Shown: positions 24,122 through 33,367, counted from the stretch's first letter. The stretch: DNA of 64,000 bases from Planotetraspora phitsanulokensis (GCF_016863295.1 NZ_BOOP01000003.1:248001-312000); one strand, 5' to 3'. Notes: generated from the letters alone by a model not told the origin. Program-made: numbers and translations.

Positions 24122-25426
24122 ATGACGAGTCCGGTCGAGTCGAGCGGGGCCGTCGCCGGAGAGGTGGTCGACCTGATGGACCCCGCGTTGATGAGCGACC
24201 CGTTCGGCGGGTTCTCACGGTTGCGCGAAAGGGCCGCGATGGTGCGCGGCTCCTTCCCCGGTGTCGACACACCGATCTGGCTCGTCACCCGGTACGACGA
24301 CGTCAAGCTGGTGCTGAGCGACCGGCGTTTCGTCAACGACCCCGCGAACGTGCCCGGGATGGACGTGCGGAACATCCGCGAGAAGGCGATACAGGCGCGT
24401 GGAATCCCCCCGGAGTGCGCGCGGTATCTGATGGACGGGATCCTGGACGTCGACGGCGCCGACCACATCCGCCTGCGCAGGCTCGTGTCGCGCACGTTCA
24501 CCGCCCGCCGGGTCTCCGAACTGCGGCCACGGGTGGAGGACATCACGGAGGCCCTTCTCGACGGGCTCGCCGCGACACCCGCGAACGACGTCGTCGACCT
24601 GATCGACCGCTTCGCCTACCCTCTGCCGATCACCGTCATCTGCGAACTGGTCGGCATTCCCGAGGAGAGCCGCCCGCAGTGGCGGGAGTGGGGAAAGGCC
24701 CTGGTCTCACTGGAACCCGGGCACTTCGGCGACGTCATCGTCGCCATGGTCGCTCATATCCGGGAACTGATCGAAAGGCGCCGGGCGGAGCCCTCCGGAG
24801 ATCTGCTCACGGGACTGATCCGCGCCCACGACGAGGACGGCGATCACCTCAGCGACACCGAGATGATCACAATGGTCCTGACGTTGGTCCTCGCGGGGCA
24901 CGAGACCACCGCGCACCTGATCGGCAACGGGGTCGCGGCGCTGCTCACGCATCCCGAGCAACTCGCCCTGCTCCGAGACGAACCCGGACTGATGCCCCGC
25001 GCCGTCCATGAGCTGATGCGCTGGTGCGGCCCCGTCCACGCGACCCGGATGCGTTACGCCACGGAGGACCTGGAGATCGGCGGCATGCCCGTACGGCGGG
25101 GCGAGGCGGTGATGGCCATGCTCGTGGGGGCCAACTACGACCCCCGCGAGTTCGATGAGCCGGATCGGCTCGACATCACCCGCGAGCCGGACGAACGCCG
25201 GGAGAACCACGTCGGATTCGGGCACGGTCTGCACTACTGCCTGGGCGCGGCGCTGGCTCGTCAGGAGGGCGAGGTGGCGATCGCGGCGTTGTCGCGCCGC
25301 TTCCCCGATCTCGCCCTGGCCGTCGATCCGAAGGACCTGCAGCGCCAGCTGCTCCCGGGGTCGTGGCGCCTGGCGCGACTGCCGGTGAGGCTCTCGAGGC
25401 AGGCGTCTTCTGATCTGCCGCGCTGA
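24122..25426 (+). CDS. Cytochrome P450
   Basis: A 434-residue soluble bacterial P450 with GGAGGGACGACC before the ATG. The I-helix oxygen-binding motif is LAGHETTAH (about residues 258-266). The ExxR pair appears as ELMR near residue 300. The haem loop is FGHGLHYCLGAALAR, with the thiolate Cys at residue 373. It belongs to the type that hydroxylates small substrates with ferredoxin partners. No ferredoxin or reductase gene is adjacent, and no biosynthetic cluster is evident, so the substrate is unknown. Confidence 0.95.
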   Translation: MTSPVESSGAVAGEVVDLMDPALMSDPFGGFSRLRERAAMVRGSFPGVDTPIWLVTRYDDVKLVLSDRRFVNDPANVPGMDVRNIREKAIQARGIPPECARYLMDGILDVDGADHIRLRRLVSRTFTARRVSELRPRVEDITEALLDGLAATPANDVVDLIDRFAYPLPITVICELVGIPEESRPQWREWGKALVSLEPGHFGDVIVAMVAHIRELIERRRAEPSGDLLTGLIRAHDEDGDHLSDTEMITMVLTLVLAGHETTAHLIGNGVAALLTHPEQLALLRDEPGLMPRAVHELMRWCGPVHATRMRYATEDLEIGGMPVRRGEAVMAMLVGANYDPREFDEPDRLDITREPDERRENHVGFGHGLHYCLGAALARQEGEVAIAALSRRFPDLALAVDPKDLQRQLLPGSWRLARLPVRLSRQASSDLPR

Positions 25427-25506
25427 GACGTTCCGGTGCATGGCCCCCGGAACACCCGGCCGCACCGCAGCCGGGTTCGCGCCGTGCTCCGCTCGCCCGG
25501 CGCGCA

Positions 25507-25562
25507 GGCCCTCAGGCCCTCAGGCCCTCAGGCCCTCAGGCCCTCAGGCCCTCAGGCCCTCA
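25507..25562 (+). repeat. Seven-copy 8-base tandem repeat
   Basis: GGCCCTCA repeated seven times without error between the P450 stop and the DUF6343-like gene. The array lies downstream of both convergent genes. It is a short-unit variable-number candidate; slippage would change its length without harming a gene. Confidence 0.95.
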
Positions 25563-25571
25563 GACACGGTG

Positions 25572-25886
25572 TCAGCCGAACAGGGAGTGCCCGTCACCGC
25601 GCCTGACACGGCGCCGGATCACCACGGCGAGGTCGACGACGGCGATGAGAGCGAGTACGGCCAGGCAGACCCCGAGCGTGGTCAGCCCCGCCGCGAACGC
25701 CACCGCCGCGAGGACGCCGCAGACGACCAGGCCGAAGGAGGCCAGCACGATCCGCAGGTTGAGCGCGCTCTGCGGCCGTTCCCCGGTCGGAGAGAACACC
25801 GACCAGAACTTGTCACGGACACCCTCACGGGACTCCTGCCGTCCGTCACCGGTGCCGGATCGACTGCTGTGAGGCGGCTTCATCAT
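25572..25886 (-). CDS. DUF6343-like small membrane protein
   Basis: A 104-residue protein from ATG 25886 (MMKPPHSSRSG), selected for the GGAGGACG site. A polar N-terminal 45 residues is followed by two adjacent membrane helices (residues about 50-72 and 73-95: LNLRIVLASFGLVVCGVLAAV then LGVCLAVLALIAVVDLAVV) and a basic RRRVRRG tail. The pattern of RSALxLRxxLAxFG followed by a Leu/Val-rich hairpin and Arg tail matches small actinobacterial DUF6343-type proteins. No function is known. It is convergent with the P450 gene. Confidence 0.65.
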   Translation of the reverse strand: MMKPPHSSRSGTGDGRQESREGVRDKFWSVFSPTGERPQSALNLRIVLASFGLVVCGVLAAVAFAAGLTTLGVCLAVLALIAVVDLAVVIRRRVRRGDGHSLFG

Positions 25887-26102
25887 GTCGCTCGTCCTCC
25901 TTCCTCTCCCCCGGCCCCTACCCACGCTCCGGGCACCCTCCCCGCGCCCTTCGATGGATCACTCGTGCATCCGGCGGCGGGACCCTCGAACAGGACGGCC
26001 CGGTGAAGACGGCCGCCGGACGCTGACTTCAGGCCGACCACGATGGCTGAGAGAGGGCCGGTACGGCTCCGCGTCCGCCGTACCGGCCTCCCTCCTCCTC
26101 CG

Positions 26103-27215
26103 TTACGTGACGGAGAAGCCGCTGAACAGCAGTGCCGCGAGGCCCAGCGCCAGCACCACGTTCACCACCGTCGCGGCGGCGAAGACGCCGACGGGCCGCC
26201 AGCCCGCCTCCTTCAGCGACGCCACCCGGAACTCGAGGCCGATGCTGACGAAGGCGAGGATCAGGAACCACACCCGCAGGTCATTGGCCACCCCGATGGT
26301 CGCCTTCCCGGCGTCCGCGGTCACCGTGGACAACCACCAGGTGGCGATCACGGACGCGGCGACGAACCCGAGCACGAACTTCGGGAACCGCGCCCAGAGG
26401 TCTCCCAGACCGGGACGCCGGGCCTCCGGACGACGCTCGACCTTGAAGGCGAAGTAGGCGGTGAGCGCGACGGCCACCACGCCCATCAGGGCGTTCTGGG
26501 TGACCTTGACGATGGTCGCCACCTGGAGCGCCTGTTCACCGACGATCGTCCCCGCCGCCGTGACGGCCGCCGTGGTGTCGATGTTGCCGCCGATCCACGC
26601 CCCGGCCACCTCGGGGCTCAACCCCAGCAGGGTGGCCGCCCAGGGCAGGATGAAGATCGACGGGAGCCGCCGCGATGGCGGCGCTCACCCCGCAGATCGA
26701 CACGGCCGCCGACAACAACGCGCGCAGTTTGTCGTCGAGGCCCAGCCTGCCGCCGAGCCACCACGTGAACAGGAAGACCCCGCTGATCAGCACGATCGCC
26801 TGAAGGATGGCGGGGCCGGCGGCCGTGGCGATCACCTTGAGGTTGATCGAGGCGCCCAGCAGGACCAGGCCCGTCTTGATGAAGAACTCCGTACGGAATC
26901 CGCCCGCGAGCCGATCGCGCAGGCCGGTGGCCGTGAGCACGGCGTTGCCGAGCAGGCCCAGGACTATCGCGTACACCGGATACTCGACGGCGGCGCCGAG
27001 GTCCTCGAGCGCCGTGCCCTCGAGCAGGCCGGCACGTTCTTGTCCAGCAGACGGGTGACCGCCGCCAGAGCGAGCACCACGACGAGACCCGCGAGCGTCA
27101 GGGGCCAGGCAACCCCCGCCGGTCGGCCCTCCACCGCGCCCGCCGTGGATTCCAGGGCCGATCCCGCCGCGGGTTCCCGGTCGCGCGGGGTGACGCCCGC
27201 TCCCCCGGCGCCCAT
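26103..27215 (-). pseudogene. YeiH/UPF0324 putative sulfate exporter, broken by frameshift and deletion
   Basis: Three frames in order reproduce one polytopic transporter. Frame A (from ATG 27215) covers the start and helix 1, ending near VTRLLDKNVP. A one-base shift near 27035 leads to frame B with LLEGTALEDLG and GFRTEFFIKTGLVLLGASINL, the core motif of the UPF0324 family, ending at SAAIAAA. Near 26665 the sequence jumps straight to LPSIFILPWAATLLG in frame C; about 20 codons expected between are missing. Frame C ends with IWFL-like helices down to 26103. Because an internal deletion accompanies the frame change, this is a real pseudogene rather than only a base-calling error. Native role: putative anion/sulfite export. 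Confidence 0.85.
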
Positions 27216-27365
27216 CAGGGCACCAGCCCGGTCGGGATCACACCGGTGATCACCAATACGAGCAGCAGGAGCCCGACGATCGTGGCCGCCCAGTCCTCAT
27301 TGATCGCCCGTTTCCAGCCCCTGGGCTGCTGGGGTGGCTCCTCGCGGCGGACCGCTCTCGCTCAT
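27215..27365 (-). pseudogene. Small membrane protein companion of YeiH-type exporter, frameshifted
   Basis: ATG 27365 opens MSESGPPRG in one frame, which stops soon after; a neighbouring frame reads PPQQPRGWKRAINEDWAAT and then a single membrane helix (VGLLLLVLVITGVIPTGL) ending in TGA that overlaps the exporter ATG. A single-base indel between codons 4 and 12 joins them. Small WxxAxNEDWxAT-type helical peptides commonly precede YeiH-type genes in actinobacteria (family memory), so this was likely a subunit or chaperone. Confidence 0.6.
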
Positions 27366-27489
27366 CTCCGACCTCTCTCGTATGGGTCCGACCCCCGAGC
27401 GATTTCATAGTAAACGAGTCGGAATATGGGGTAAGGAGCTGATCGAAGCGGAGTGTCGGTGCGCCCACGCGGACGAGTGCGGTGCGGTT

Positions 27490-28848
27490 TTACTCGGCTC
27501 CTCCGTCATCGACGGGTCCTTGCCGGCTCAGCAGAGGCAGCCGGAGAACGAACCGGGCGCCTCGTGGAGAGTCCTCGATGCACAGGGTTCCGCGGTGGGC
27601 CCGGGCGATGTCGAGAGAGATCGCAAGGCCCAGCCCGCTGCCGCCGGCGTCGCGGCGACGCCCGTCTTCCAGGCGAGTGAACCGTTCGAAGACCCGCCGG
27701 CGATCGGTCGGCGCGATGCCCGCGCCGTCGTCGACCACGGCCACGACCGCCTGCCCGTCCGCGGCTTCGACCGAGACCTCGACGCCGGTGTCCGCGTGCC
27801 GCCGCGCGTTGCTCAGGAGGTTGCCCACGACGCGGATCAGCTGGATCCGGGAGCCGAGGACCCACACCTCGGACGGCGCGTTGACCACCACCGGCACGCC
27901 GCCGGCTCGTGCCGCCTCCTCCTTCACCAGCGCGCCGAGTTCGACCGCCTCGGGCGGCGACGGGTCGGCTGCGCGCAGACGGGCCATCAGCAGCAGGTCG
28001 TTGACGATCGCCTCGAGCCGGTCGCCGGCCGCCAGCGCGTCCCCGACCGCCTCGCGCAGATCGACGTCGTCCGGGTAGAGCAACGCCTCCTCCAGTCGTG
28101 CGCGCAGAGCGGTGATCGGCGTTCTGAGCTCATGGGACGTCGTGGAGGCGAACTCCCGCTGTTGCTCCACCGCCTCTTCCAGCCGGGCCAGCGTCTCATT
28201 GGCGGTGCGGGCGAGAAGCGCGATCTCGTCGCCGCCGTGACGCGCGGGCACCCGAAGACTCAGGTCGCTCACCGTGATCTCGGCCATCCTCGCGCGGATG
28301 GCCTCCACCGGCCGGAGCGTCCTGCCCACCGCACACCACGTGGTCCACGCCGCCAGAACCACGATCAGGAACGCCCCGGCGGCGATGACGTACTCCAGCC
28401 GGTGAGTCACCAGAATGGACGGCTCCGCCGTACCGGCGTAGACCACGGAGGAGTTCGCCGCGGGAGTGACGCGGTTGGCCATGAGGATGAGACATCCGCC
28501 CTGCGAGCACTCGATCTGCTGTTGGAGCCGGTCGTCGGCCGGAGGGCGGTGCATGCTCACCGGCGGCCTGTGTGCGGCCTCCGGACTCGAGTCCACGACC
28601 TTGCCGTGGACGTCCACCAACTGGATGAGGTCGACATCGGCGGAGGCGGGGATCGGGTGCGGCAGGACACCGTTGCGCTCCGCCGCGCTCCACCGCGCGG
28701 CAGCTCGCTCGGCCTGGAAGAAGAGCTCGTTCTGGACCTTGTACCGGATCGCGAGGTCAAGGCTCATACCGATCGTCACGAGAAGCAGCAGCGACAACGT
28801 CGTCGCGGTGATCGTGTAGCGCGCTCGTATCGAGTGCAGGGGGGACAC
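27490..28848 (-). CDS. Sensor histidine kinase (orphan)
   Basis: A 452-residue kinase from GTG 28848 after AAGGGACG. Membrane helices at about residues 10-33 and 148-172 enclose an extracytoplasmic sensor of about 110 residues. HAMP follows (about 172-225), then HisKA with TSHELRTPITAL (His near 239), N-box NLLSNARRHA near 335 and GSGLGLAIS near 402. It autophosphorylates in response to an outside signal and passes phosphate to a response regulator, but none is encoded next to it: upstream lie only unrecognised sequence and a pseudogene. It may control envelope functions; the signal is unknown. Confidence 0.92.
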   Translation of the reverse strand: MSPLHSIRARYTITATTLSLLLLVTIGMSLDLAIRYKVQNELFFQAERAAARWSAAERNGVLPHPIPASADVDLIQLVDVHGKVVDSSPEAAHRPPVSMHRPPADDRLQQQIECSQGGCLILMANRVTPAANSSVVYAGTAEPSILVTHRLEYVIAAGAFLIVVLAAWTTWCAVGRTLRPVEAIRARMAEITVSDLSLRVPARHGGDEIALLARTANETLARLEEAVEQQREFASTTSHELRTPITALRARLEEALLYPDDVDLREAVGDALAAGDRLEAIVNDLLLMARLRAADPSPPEAVELGALVKEEAARAGGVPVVVNAPSEVWVLGSRIQLIRVVGNLLSNARRHADTGVEVSVEAADGQAVVAVVDDGAGIAPTDRRRVFERFTRLEDGRRRDAGGSGLGLAISLDIARAHRGTLCIEDSPRGARFVLRLPLLSRQGPVDDGGAE

Positions 28849-29241
28849 TGGCGTCCCTTCTTACTTCGGCATCGCCATCTTCCCGGGCGGTCCCCGATCT
28901 CCGGAGGGAATGCGGCGGCAGCCGTACCGATCCGGGGTCGTGAGCACACCATGGGGCACAGAGTCACCGGGGAACTCCGTCCATCGCATCACGGTACGAC
29001 GCGAAACGCCTCGGAATGGTGGCCCTGTCGCTCCCAGGATCCAGGCCTCACACTCGAAGAACTCCCTGGTCAGCGCCTGAGTGCTCGTTTTCATGCACTG
29101 CCGTACGTGGACGCCGTTGCCACATGACTCGAGGCGTCCGATCACTCGCGGGCGATGACGCTCGGGTGATCGGACGCCCTGGCGCGCTACGGAGGATCAG
29201 GCGGTGACGGGCCGGTTCGCCATTCATCGGGCCGCCGACGC
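28849..29241. other. Intergenic stretch upstream of kinase
   Basis: About 390 bases. A minus-strand open frame (28861..29145) has no recognisable domain and no clear ribosome-binding site. The response regulator expected next to a kinase of this class is not here. Nothing else seen. Confidence 0.4.
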
Positions 29242-29596
29242 TTGCGAGAACACAGCGGAGCGCAGCCAGTACGCCGCCCATCTGCTGTCCCGACCCCCTC
29301 GATGCGGCTCGGCCAGGTGGCCGCCGAACGCGGTGCGGACTCAACCCGGCGGCCTGCGGATGGGACGGCCTGGCGAACTACATCGACGACACCGGAAAGA
29401 TCGCGGCCGTCGTGCGCACATGGGAGGACCGCTACGGCGCACGGGTCGTCGAACTCAGCCGATCCGAACTGCTCCTGAGCGTCGCGGCACCGCCGACGGC
29501 CCTGGACGAGGCGCCCCACGGTGCCGCCGAACACTTCGCACTGTGCCCGGACTTGGAGCGTTCTGGACGTTGGAGTGGGCCATCTCCGAAGTGACC
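29242..29596 (+). pseudogene. DUF4253 domain remnant
   Basis: In one frame from about 29352, CGWDGLANYIDDTGKIAAV is followed by VRTWEDRYGARVVELSRSE and SVAAPPTALDEAPHGAAEHFALCPD, the core of DUF4253 proteins. The usual C-terminal half (a Trp-rich W-x-FWWD end) is missing; the frame turns to nonsense after CPD. The upstream part is in other frames. The gene is clearly degraded. DUF4253 proteins are actinobacterial proteins of unknown role. Confidence 0.65.
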
Positions 29597-29622
29597 TGGC
29601 CTCCAGCCGAATTCCGGAGGCA

Positions 29623-30672
29623 TCACCAGGGCCGGTGACCGAATCGGCCCGCCTTCACACGGTCATAAATCGCGCGCAGCCACGGCTGACGAACCTCTGG
29701 CATCCGCGCCAGCGTGTGGAGGAACACATCCCGGTCAGTTCGGAATGGATAGAACGGCAACAACGGTGGGGGGTCATCCCGGTGAACGCCGTCGGGTAGC
29801 CCGCCCGTCGCGGGAATGAGCCGCCGATCGCGGTTGAAGGCCAGATGCATCCACACATCGGCCGCCAGCGGCACCGCTGCCTGAGCCTCAGACGGCCATG
29901 CCTCACCGGTCTGCGGATGCAGCGGCACCAGGGCGATGTCCGTGCTCGCCGCGGACAACCCCGGCCCCACCGGGGCGAGGGTCTTCGCCGGCGGGCCTGG
30001 CGGCAGCAGAGAGTCGATCGCCGGGCGGAACATGTCGGCGATCGGGCCGTCGGGGACGACCACCCGCACACCGCCCGACACGGCCACGAGATGGGCCAGC
30101 GCCACCGCGATCACCGCTTCCCATACCGGGCTCCACGCCCCGATCGGCTCCACCGGCGGCGTCTCCGGACACTCCTCCCGCAGCGCCTCCCAGCTGAGCA
30201 CCCGACGAGTGGACGCCTTGACGACACGACGTACTGCGCACGGGTCCAGCCACACCACCTGCCAAAACGAACAGTCGTCGATGCGGGTGCCGACGGCGTC
30301 CCCGCACTGCGCGCACGCCAAGTTCGGACCATCGCGGCCGTCCAGGCCCAGGCAGTAGCCGTCGCATCGCTCTGGAATCAGAACGGTTCCGCGGACGTCT
30401 CCCGGCGCGACCGCGATCGCTCCCGGCGGCCCGTACGACAGGGAGTACACCGGCGCGTACACGCCGCGTGCCTCCGCCTCCTCCGCACCGACCTCCTCCC
30501 ACCGCCGCCGCGGCGGCCCGGAAGGTTCGGGGTCCACCGCATAGGTCCCAGACTCCAGCAGCACGGGAAGCAGCTCATGGCCGTAGGTCTGATGGGCGTG
30601 AGCGGGAAGCGCGACCTGCGACACCGGCGCGGTCAGAACGGCCCCACAGTTCGCACACACGAACACAGTCAT
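29623..30672 (-). CDS. Hypothetical protein with zinc-ribbon-like cysteines
   Basis: A 349-residue protein from ATG 30672, chosen because CAGGAGGGCAC precedes it. The start MTVFVCANCGAVL has a CxxC, and later CxxxC (CDGYC) and CAQCG occur, compatible with one or two zinc ribbons. Between them the sequence is Pro/Gly-rich; the end (LPFYPFRTDRDVFLHTLARMPEV...WLRAIYDRVKAG) is helical and conserved-looking. It resembles proteins seen as hypothetical in Streptosporangiaceae (memory only). No enzyme motif is evident. It may bind DNA, RNA or another protein through its ribbon. Confidence 0.7.
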   Translation of the reverse strand: MTVFVCANCGAVLTAPVSQVALPAHAHQTYGHELLPVLLESGTYAVDPEPSGPPRRRWEEVGAEEAEARGVYAPVYSLSYGPPGAIAVAPGDVRGTVLIPERCDGYCLGLDGRDGPNLACAQCGDAVGTRIDDCSFWQVVWLDPCAVRRVVKASTRRVLSWEALREECPETPPVEPIGAWSPVWEAVIAVALAHLVAVSGGVRVVVPDGPIADMFRPAIDSLLPPGPPAKTLAPVGPGLSAASTDIALVPLHPQTGEAWPSEAQAAVPLAADVWMHLAFNRDRRLIPATGGLPDGVHRDDPPPLLPFYPFRTDRDVFLHTLARMPEVRQPWLRAIYDRVKAGRFGHRPW

Positions 30673-30715
30673 GTGCCCTCCTGTGCCAAGGGTGCCCGGA
30701 CCGCAACTGCACAGT

Positions 30716-30965
30716 AGGCCTTTCTTCCGCACCCCGTCATTTCGTTATTTGTGCCGCTATATCGATGCGTGGATGGCCGACACTCCGCACTGCGGATCAC
30801 GAGAGGACGCGCGGCGATACGTAAGGCGGGGTGCGCGGTCACGCCGTTCAGGGCGTGGGCGGCCGCCACCCGATCCCACTCGCCGGCGGTGTTCAGGAGT
30901 GTGCGCAGCAGGTCATCGTGACGGGCCTCAGTGGTGATCGTCGCGCGCACCTCGATCCCGGACAC
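30716..30965 (-). CDS. Small hypothetical frame between zinc-ribbon gene and SgcJ-like gene
   Basis: An open frame from GTG 30965 reads MSGIEVRATITTEARHDDLL then RTLLNTAGEWDRVAAAHAL and a repeat-like ending. The first 50 residues have coding character; the last part looks random, so the gene may be truncated. It begins 4 bases after the SgcJ-like stop, so the two could be cotranscribed. No family recognised. Treat as doubtful. Confidence 0.35.
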
Positions 30966-30968
30966 CGG

Positions 30969-31388
30969 TCACGAGTCGATCACCTCGGTGTTCTGACACG
31001 CCACGAGAAGCCATCGGCCGTCTTCCTTGGCCATGACGAACAGCGGGCTCCCCTCATTCAGCCCCTCGATCGGCCGGCGGTCGAGCGTCACCACCCGCTG
31101 CCGCACCTTGACGGCCGCGACATCCGGCCGGATGAACAGCACGTGCACCACCTCGTACGTGGCCGTCGACTCCCTCATCGCACCCGGCAGCACCTGGTGC
31201 GTGAACGCCGAGATCTCGTCACGACCGGTCAGTCGCCTTCCATGACCTGTCGTCCAGATCGCTTCGGCTCTGAACAGGGCGACGAAATCGTCGGGAAGCT
31301 CGTTCTGCTGGGCGTGTTCCAGCGCGGCCACCACCTGCTCGATCTCCTCGATCTCCGCGTGGTGCGCCCGTGTGTCGATGTCGTACAT
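30969..31388 (-). CDS. SgcJ/EcaC family SnoaL-like protein
   Basis: A 139-residue single-domain protein starting at ATG 31388 (MYDIDTRAHHAEIEEIEQVV). Residues 8-135 form the SnoaL-like alpha+beta barrel of the SgcJ/EcaC group: FVALFRAEAIWTTGHGRRLTGRDEI, then VVHVLFIRPDVAAVKVRQRV and EDGRWLLVACQNTEV. Such proteins bind or act on small polar molecules; SgcJ is in the C-1027 enediyne pathway but its exact role is unclear (family knowledge). Here there is no pathway around it. A palindrome just upstream suggests it is a regulated target. Confidence 0.88.
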   Translation of the reverse strand: MYDIDTRAHHAEIEEIEQVVAALEHAQQNELPDDFVALFRAEAIWTTGHGRRLTGRDEISAFTHQVLPGAMRESTATYEVVHVLFIRPDVAAVKVRQRVVTLDRRPIEGLNEGSPLFVMAKEDGRWLLVACQNTEVIDS

Positions 31389-31403
31389 GTCGATCACCGT
31401 CGC

Positions 31404-31423
31404 ACTTGAACCAAAGTTCAAGT
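31404..31423. promoter_or_regulatory. Palindrome upstream of SgcJ-like gene
   Basis: ACTTGAA (31404-31410), spacer CCAAAG, TTCAAGT (31417-31423). Together with a further TTGAC on the minus strand at about 31424-31428 this resembles a MerR-type promoter in which the dyad lies between -35 and -10. No MerR gene lies nearby, so the regulator would act from elsewhere. Confidence 0.55.
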
Positions 31424-31462
31424 CAAGCGGTGAAGGCCCCGACGCGTCGCCTCGGGAGACGA

Positions 31463-31495
31463 CGGGCGCCCGCACCACGCGGGTGCGGGCGCCCG
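31463..31495 (-). terminator. Terminator hairpin after M28 aminopeptidase
   Basis: CGGGCGCCCGCACC (31463-31476) and GGTGCGGGCGCCCG (31482-31495) pair perfectly over a 5-base loop, seven bases past the end of the aminopeptidase gene. Confidence 0.85.
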
Positions 31496-31501
31496 ACCGA
31501 A

Positions 31502-33043
31502 TCAGCTCGCCGAGTCCGCCGGCTTGTGCGCGTGCGCGGCGCGCGTGGCGCTCTTCGCGGCGACCGGGGCGCCGTCGCCGATCGTCCCGGTGTCGAAGGC
31601 GTACGTCGCGGCCAGGGTAGCGATGGCGTCGGAGTTCACGTCCAGAGCCTTGTCGCTGATGTTCGCGATCGTGTCACAGGCGCTGTGGTAGCAGGGGTCG
31701 AGCGGGATGCCGGCCGTGCCACCGAAGATCTGGGCCTCCTCCTCGGTCTTGAGGACCTCAGCCCCGGTGAACAGTCCGCCCGCCGGGATTCCGGCCGCGA
31801 TGAACGGCCCGTAGTCCGAGCGTCCGGTGAACGCCGTCGCCGTGAACGGCAGCCCACGCCCGGCGAAGAACTTCTCGAAGTCCTCTTCGATCACGTCGGA
31901 TCCGGAAGGACCGGCGGTGCCGAACGCGTCACCGTCGCCGTCGTAGATCCCGTACGTGTAGTTCGGCGAGGCGATCATGTCGAAGTTGAGGTAGAGGGCG
32001 ATCTTGGCCCGCTCCTCGGCTGTCAGCGAGGCGACGTAATGCTCGGAGCCGAGCAGGCCGAACTCCTCAGCCCCCCAGAAGGCGAAGCGCATCTGGTTCT
32101 TCGGCTTGGTCTTGGCGAACTGCAGCGCCACCTCGAGGGTGCCGGCGCTGCCCGAGCCGTTGTCGTTGATGCCGGGCCCCTCCTGGACGCTGTCCAGATG
32201 CGCGCCGAGCATGACGACGTTGTCCGGGTCGCCCTTCCTGCTCTGGGCGATGACGTTGTAGGTGGTCCGGGTCTCGACGATCGGGTCCCAGTTCATCGTG
32301 ACCGCGGTGCCCGCGGCGGCCAACTCCTGTCCGACCTCGAAGCTGGTGAAGAACGACGGGATCGTCACGCCGGGGCCGCCGAGCGTCGGGTTGAGGTCGA
32401 CCTCCGTACGGCCCGGCTGCCCCTCGTTGAACACGATCGCCGCCGAAGCGCCCGCCGCGACGGCGTTGTCCACCTTCACGCGGAAGTTGCACGTGCCGCG
32501 CTGCATCAGCGCGATGTTGCCGGCGACGAACCCGGCGAAGTCGCTCGCCTCACACCCCGAACTCGAGGAGTTGGCCGCGGGGCCCGGCGGCAGCACAAGG
32601 TCCACGCCCTGGACGGCGCCACTGGCGGCCCCCGAAGGCGACTCGCCCATCGCCACGTAGTCGCCGAAGAATCCGTAGGTGTACGTCTTCGCCGCCGGGC
32701 TGGTCCGCTTCAGCACGGGCGGCGTCTTGTAGCCGTCGAAGGTGAACTCGAACGGCTGGATCGTCACGTCGTACCCGGCGGAACGCAGCTTGTGGGCCAC
32801 ATAATCGCGGGAGGCGTCGAAGCCGGACGTGCCGGACACACGGGTGCCGCCGTTGCGGTCGGCGATGGCCTGGAACGCCTGGAGATGCTTCTTGACGTTC
32901 TTGCCGGAGACCGCCTTGACGAGCTTGCGAACGGAGTTGTTGTTGGAGTGGGCACCGGCCGTGCCTGATAACGCGAGCGGTGACAGGGTCACGGCGACGG
33001 CGGTGATTGCGCCGAGCATGCCCCTACGCAGGCGGGAACGCAT
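31502..33043 (-). CDS. Secreted M28 family aminopeptidase
   Basis: A 513-residue secreted zinc peptidase read from ATG 33043 after GAGGAG; an upstream start would add 14 residues. A signal peptide covers residues 1-35 (MLGAITAVAVTLSPLALSGTAGAH), then an M28 propeptide-like part, a PA (protease-associated) domain near 140-250 with the Cys-rich MQRGTCNF, and the catalytic domain from about 265. Metal ligands visible: His in GAHLDS (near 281), Asp in NDNGSGS, Glu-Glu in WGAEEFG, Asp in NFDMI and His in CYHSACD. It resembles the leucine aminopeptidase of Streptomyces. A relic of its 3' end occurs at 48585. Confidence 0.93.
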   Translation of the reverse strand: MRSRLRRGMLGAITAVAVTLSPLALSGTAGAHSNNNSVRKLVKAVSGKNVKKHLQAFQAIADRNGGTRVSGTSGFDASRDYVAHKLRSAGYDVTIQPFEFTFDGYKTPPVLKRTSPAAKTYTYGFFGDYVAMGESPSGAASGAVQGVDLVLPPGPAANSSSSGCEASDFAGFVAGNIALMQRGTCNFRVKVDNAVAAGASAAIVFNEGQPGRTEVDLNPTLGGPGVTIPSFFTSFEVGQELAAAGTAVTMNWDPIVETRTTYNVIAQSRKGDPDNVVMLGAHLDSVQEGPGINDNGSGSAGTLEVALQFAKTKPKNQMRFAFWGAEEFGLLGSEHYVASLTAEERAKIALYLNFDMIASPNYTYGIYDGDGDAFGTAGPSGSDVIEEDFEKFFAGRGLPFTATAFTGRSDYGPFIAAGIPAGGLFTGAEVLKTEEEAQIFGGTAGIPLDPCYHSACDTIANISDKALDVNSDAIATLAATYAFDTGTIGDGAPVAAKSATRAAHAHKPADSAS

Positions 33044-33085
33044 ACTTGCTCCTCGGGACGTCGAAGGTGAACCGCGGAAATGCAC

Positions 33086-33367
33086 ACGTAGCCCGCAACG
33101 TATTCACTAATACGGCTATCAGGGAAGATCACGGCATATATCTGTTGCATCACAGATCTTGAACATGCTGCATCTCAGACTCGTCAGGAATTACGGATGC
33201 CCGTATCGCGCCGACTTTCGGACTCGCCGGCATCGGCATCGGGCAACAATCACTCGAGAAGTGAGCATCGATGCGATTCCGTCGATTTGATTCAGATCAG
33301 CTGATCGATTTGGGCGCGGCAAACGCAGAACTGCGCCGAAACATCCTCTGCGACAACGTGGCGCCCA
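33086..33367. other. Intergenic region between M28 gene and tctA
   Basis: About 280 bases, locally AT-richer than average, holding the M28 promoter. No gene or clear palindrome seen. Confidence 0.4.

Noticed and set aside
25507-25562. CRISPR-like array
   Set aside because: Units are only 8 bases, contiguous and without spacers; no cas gene in the window.
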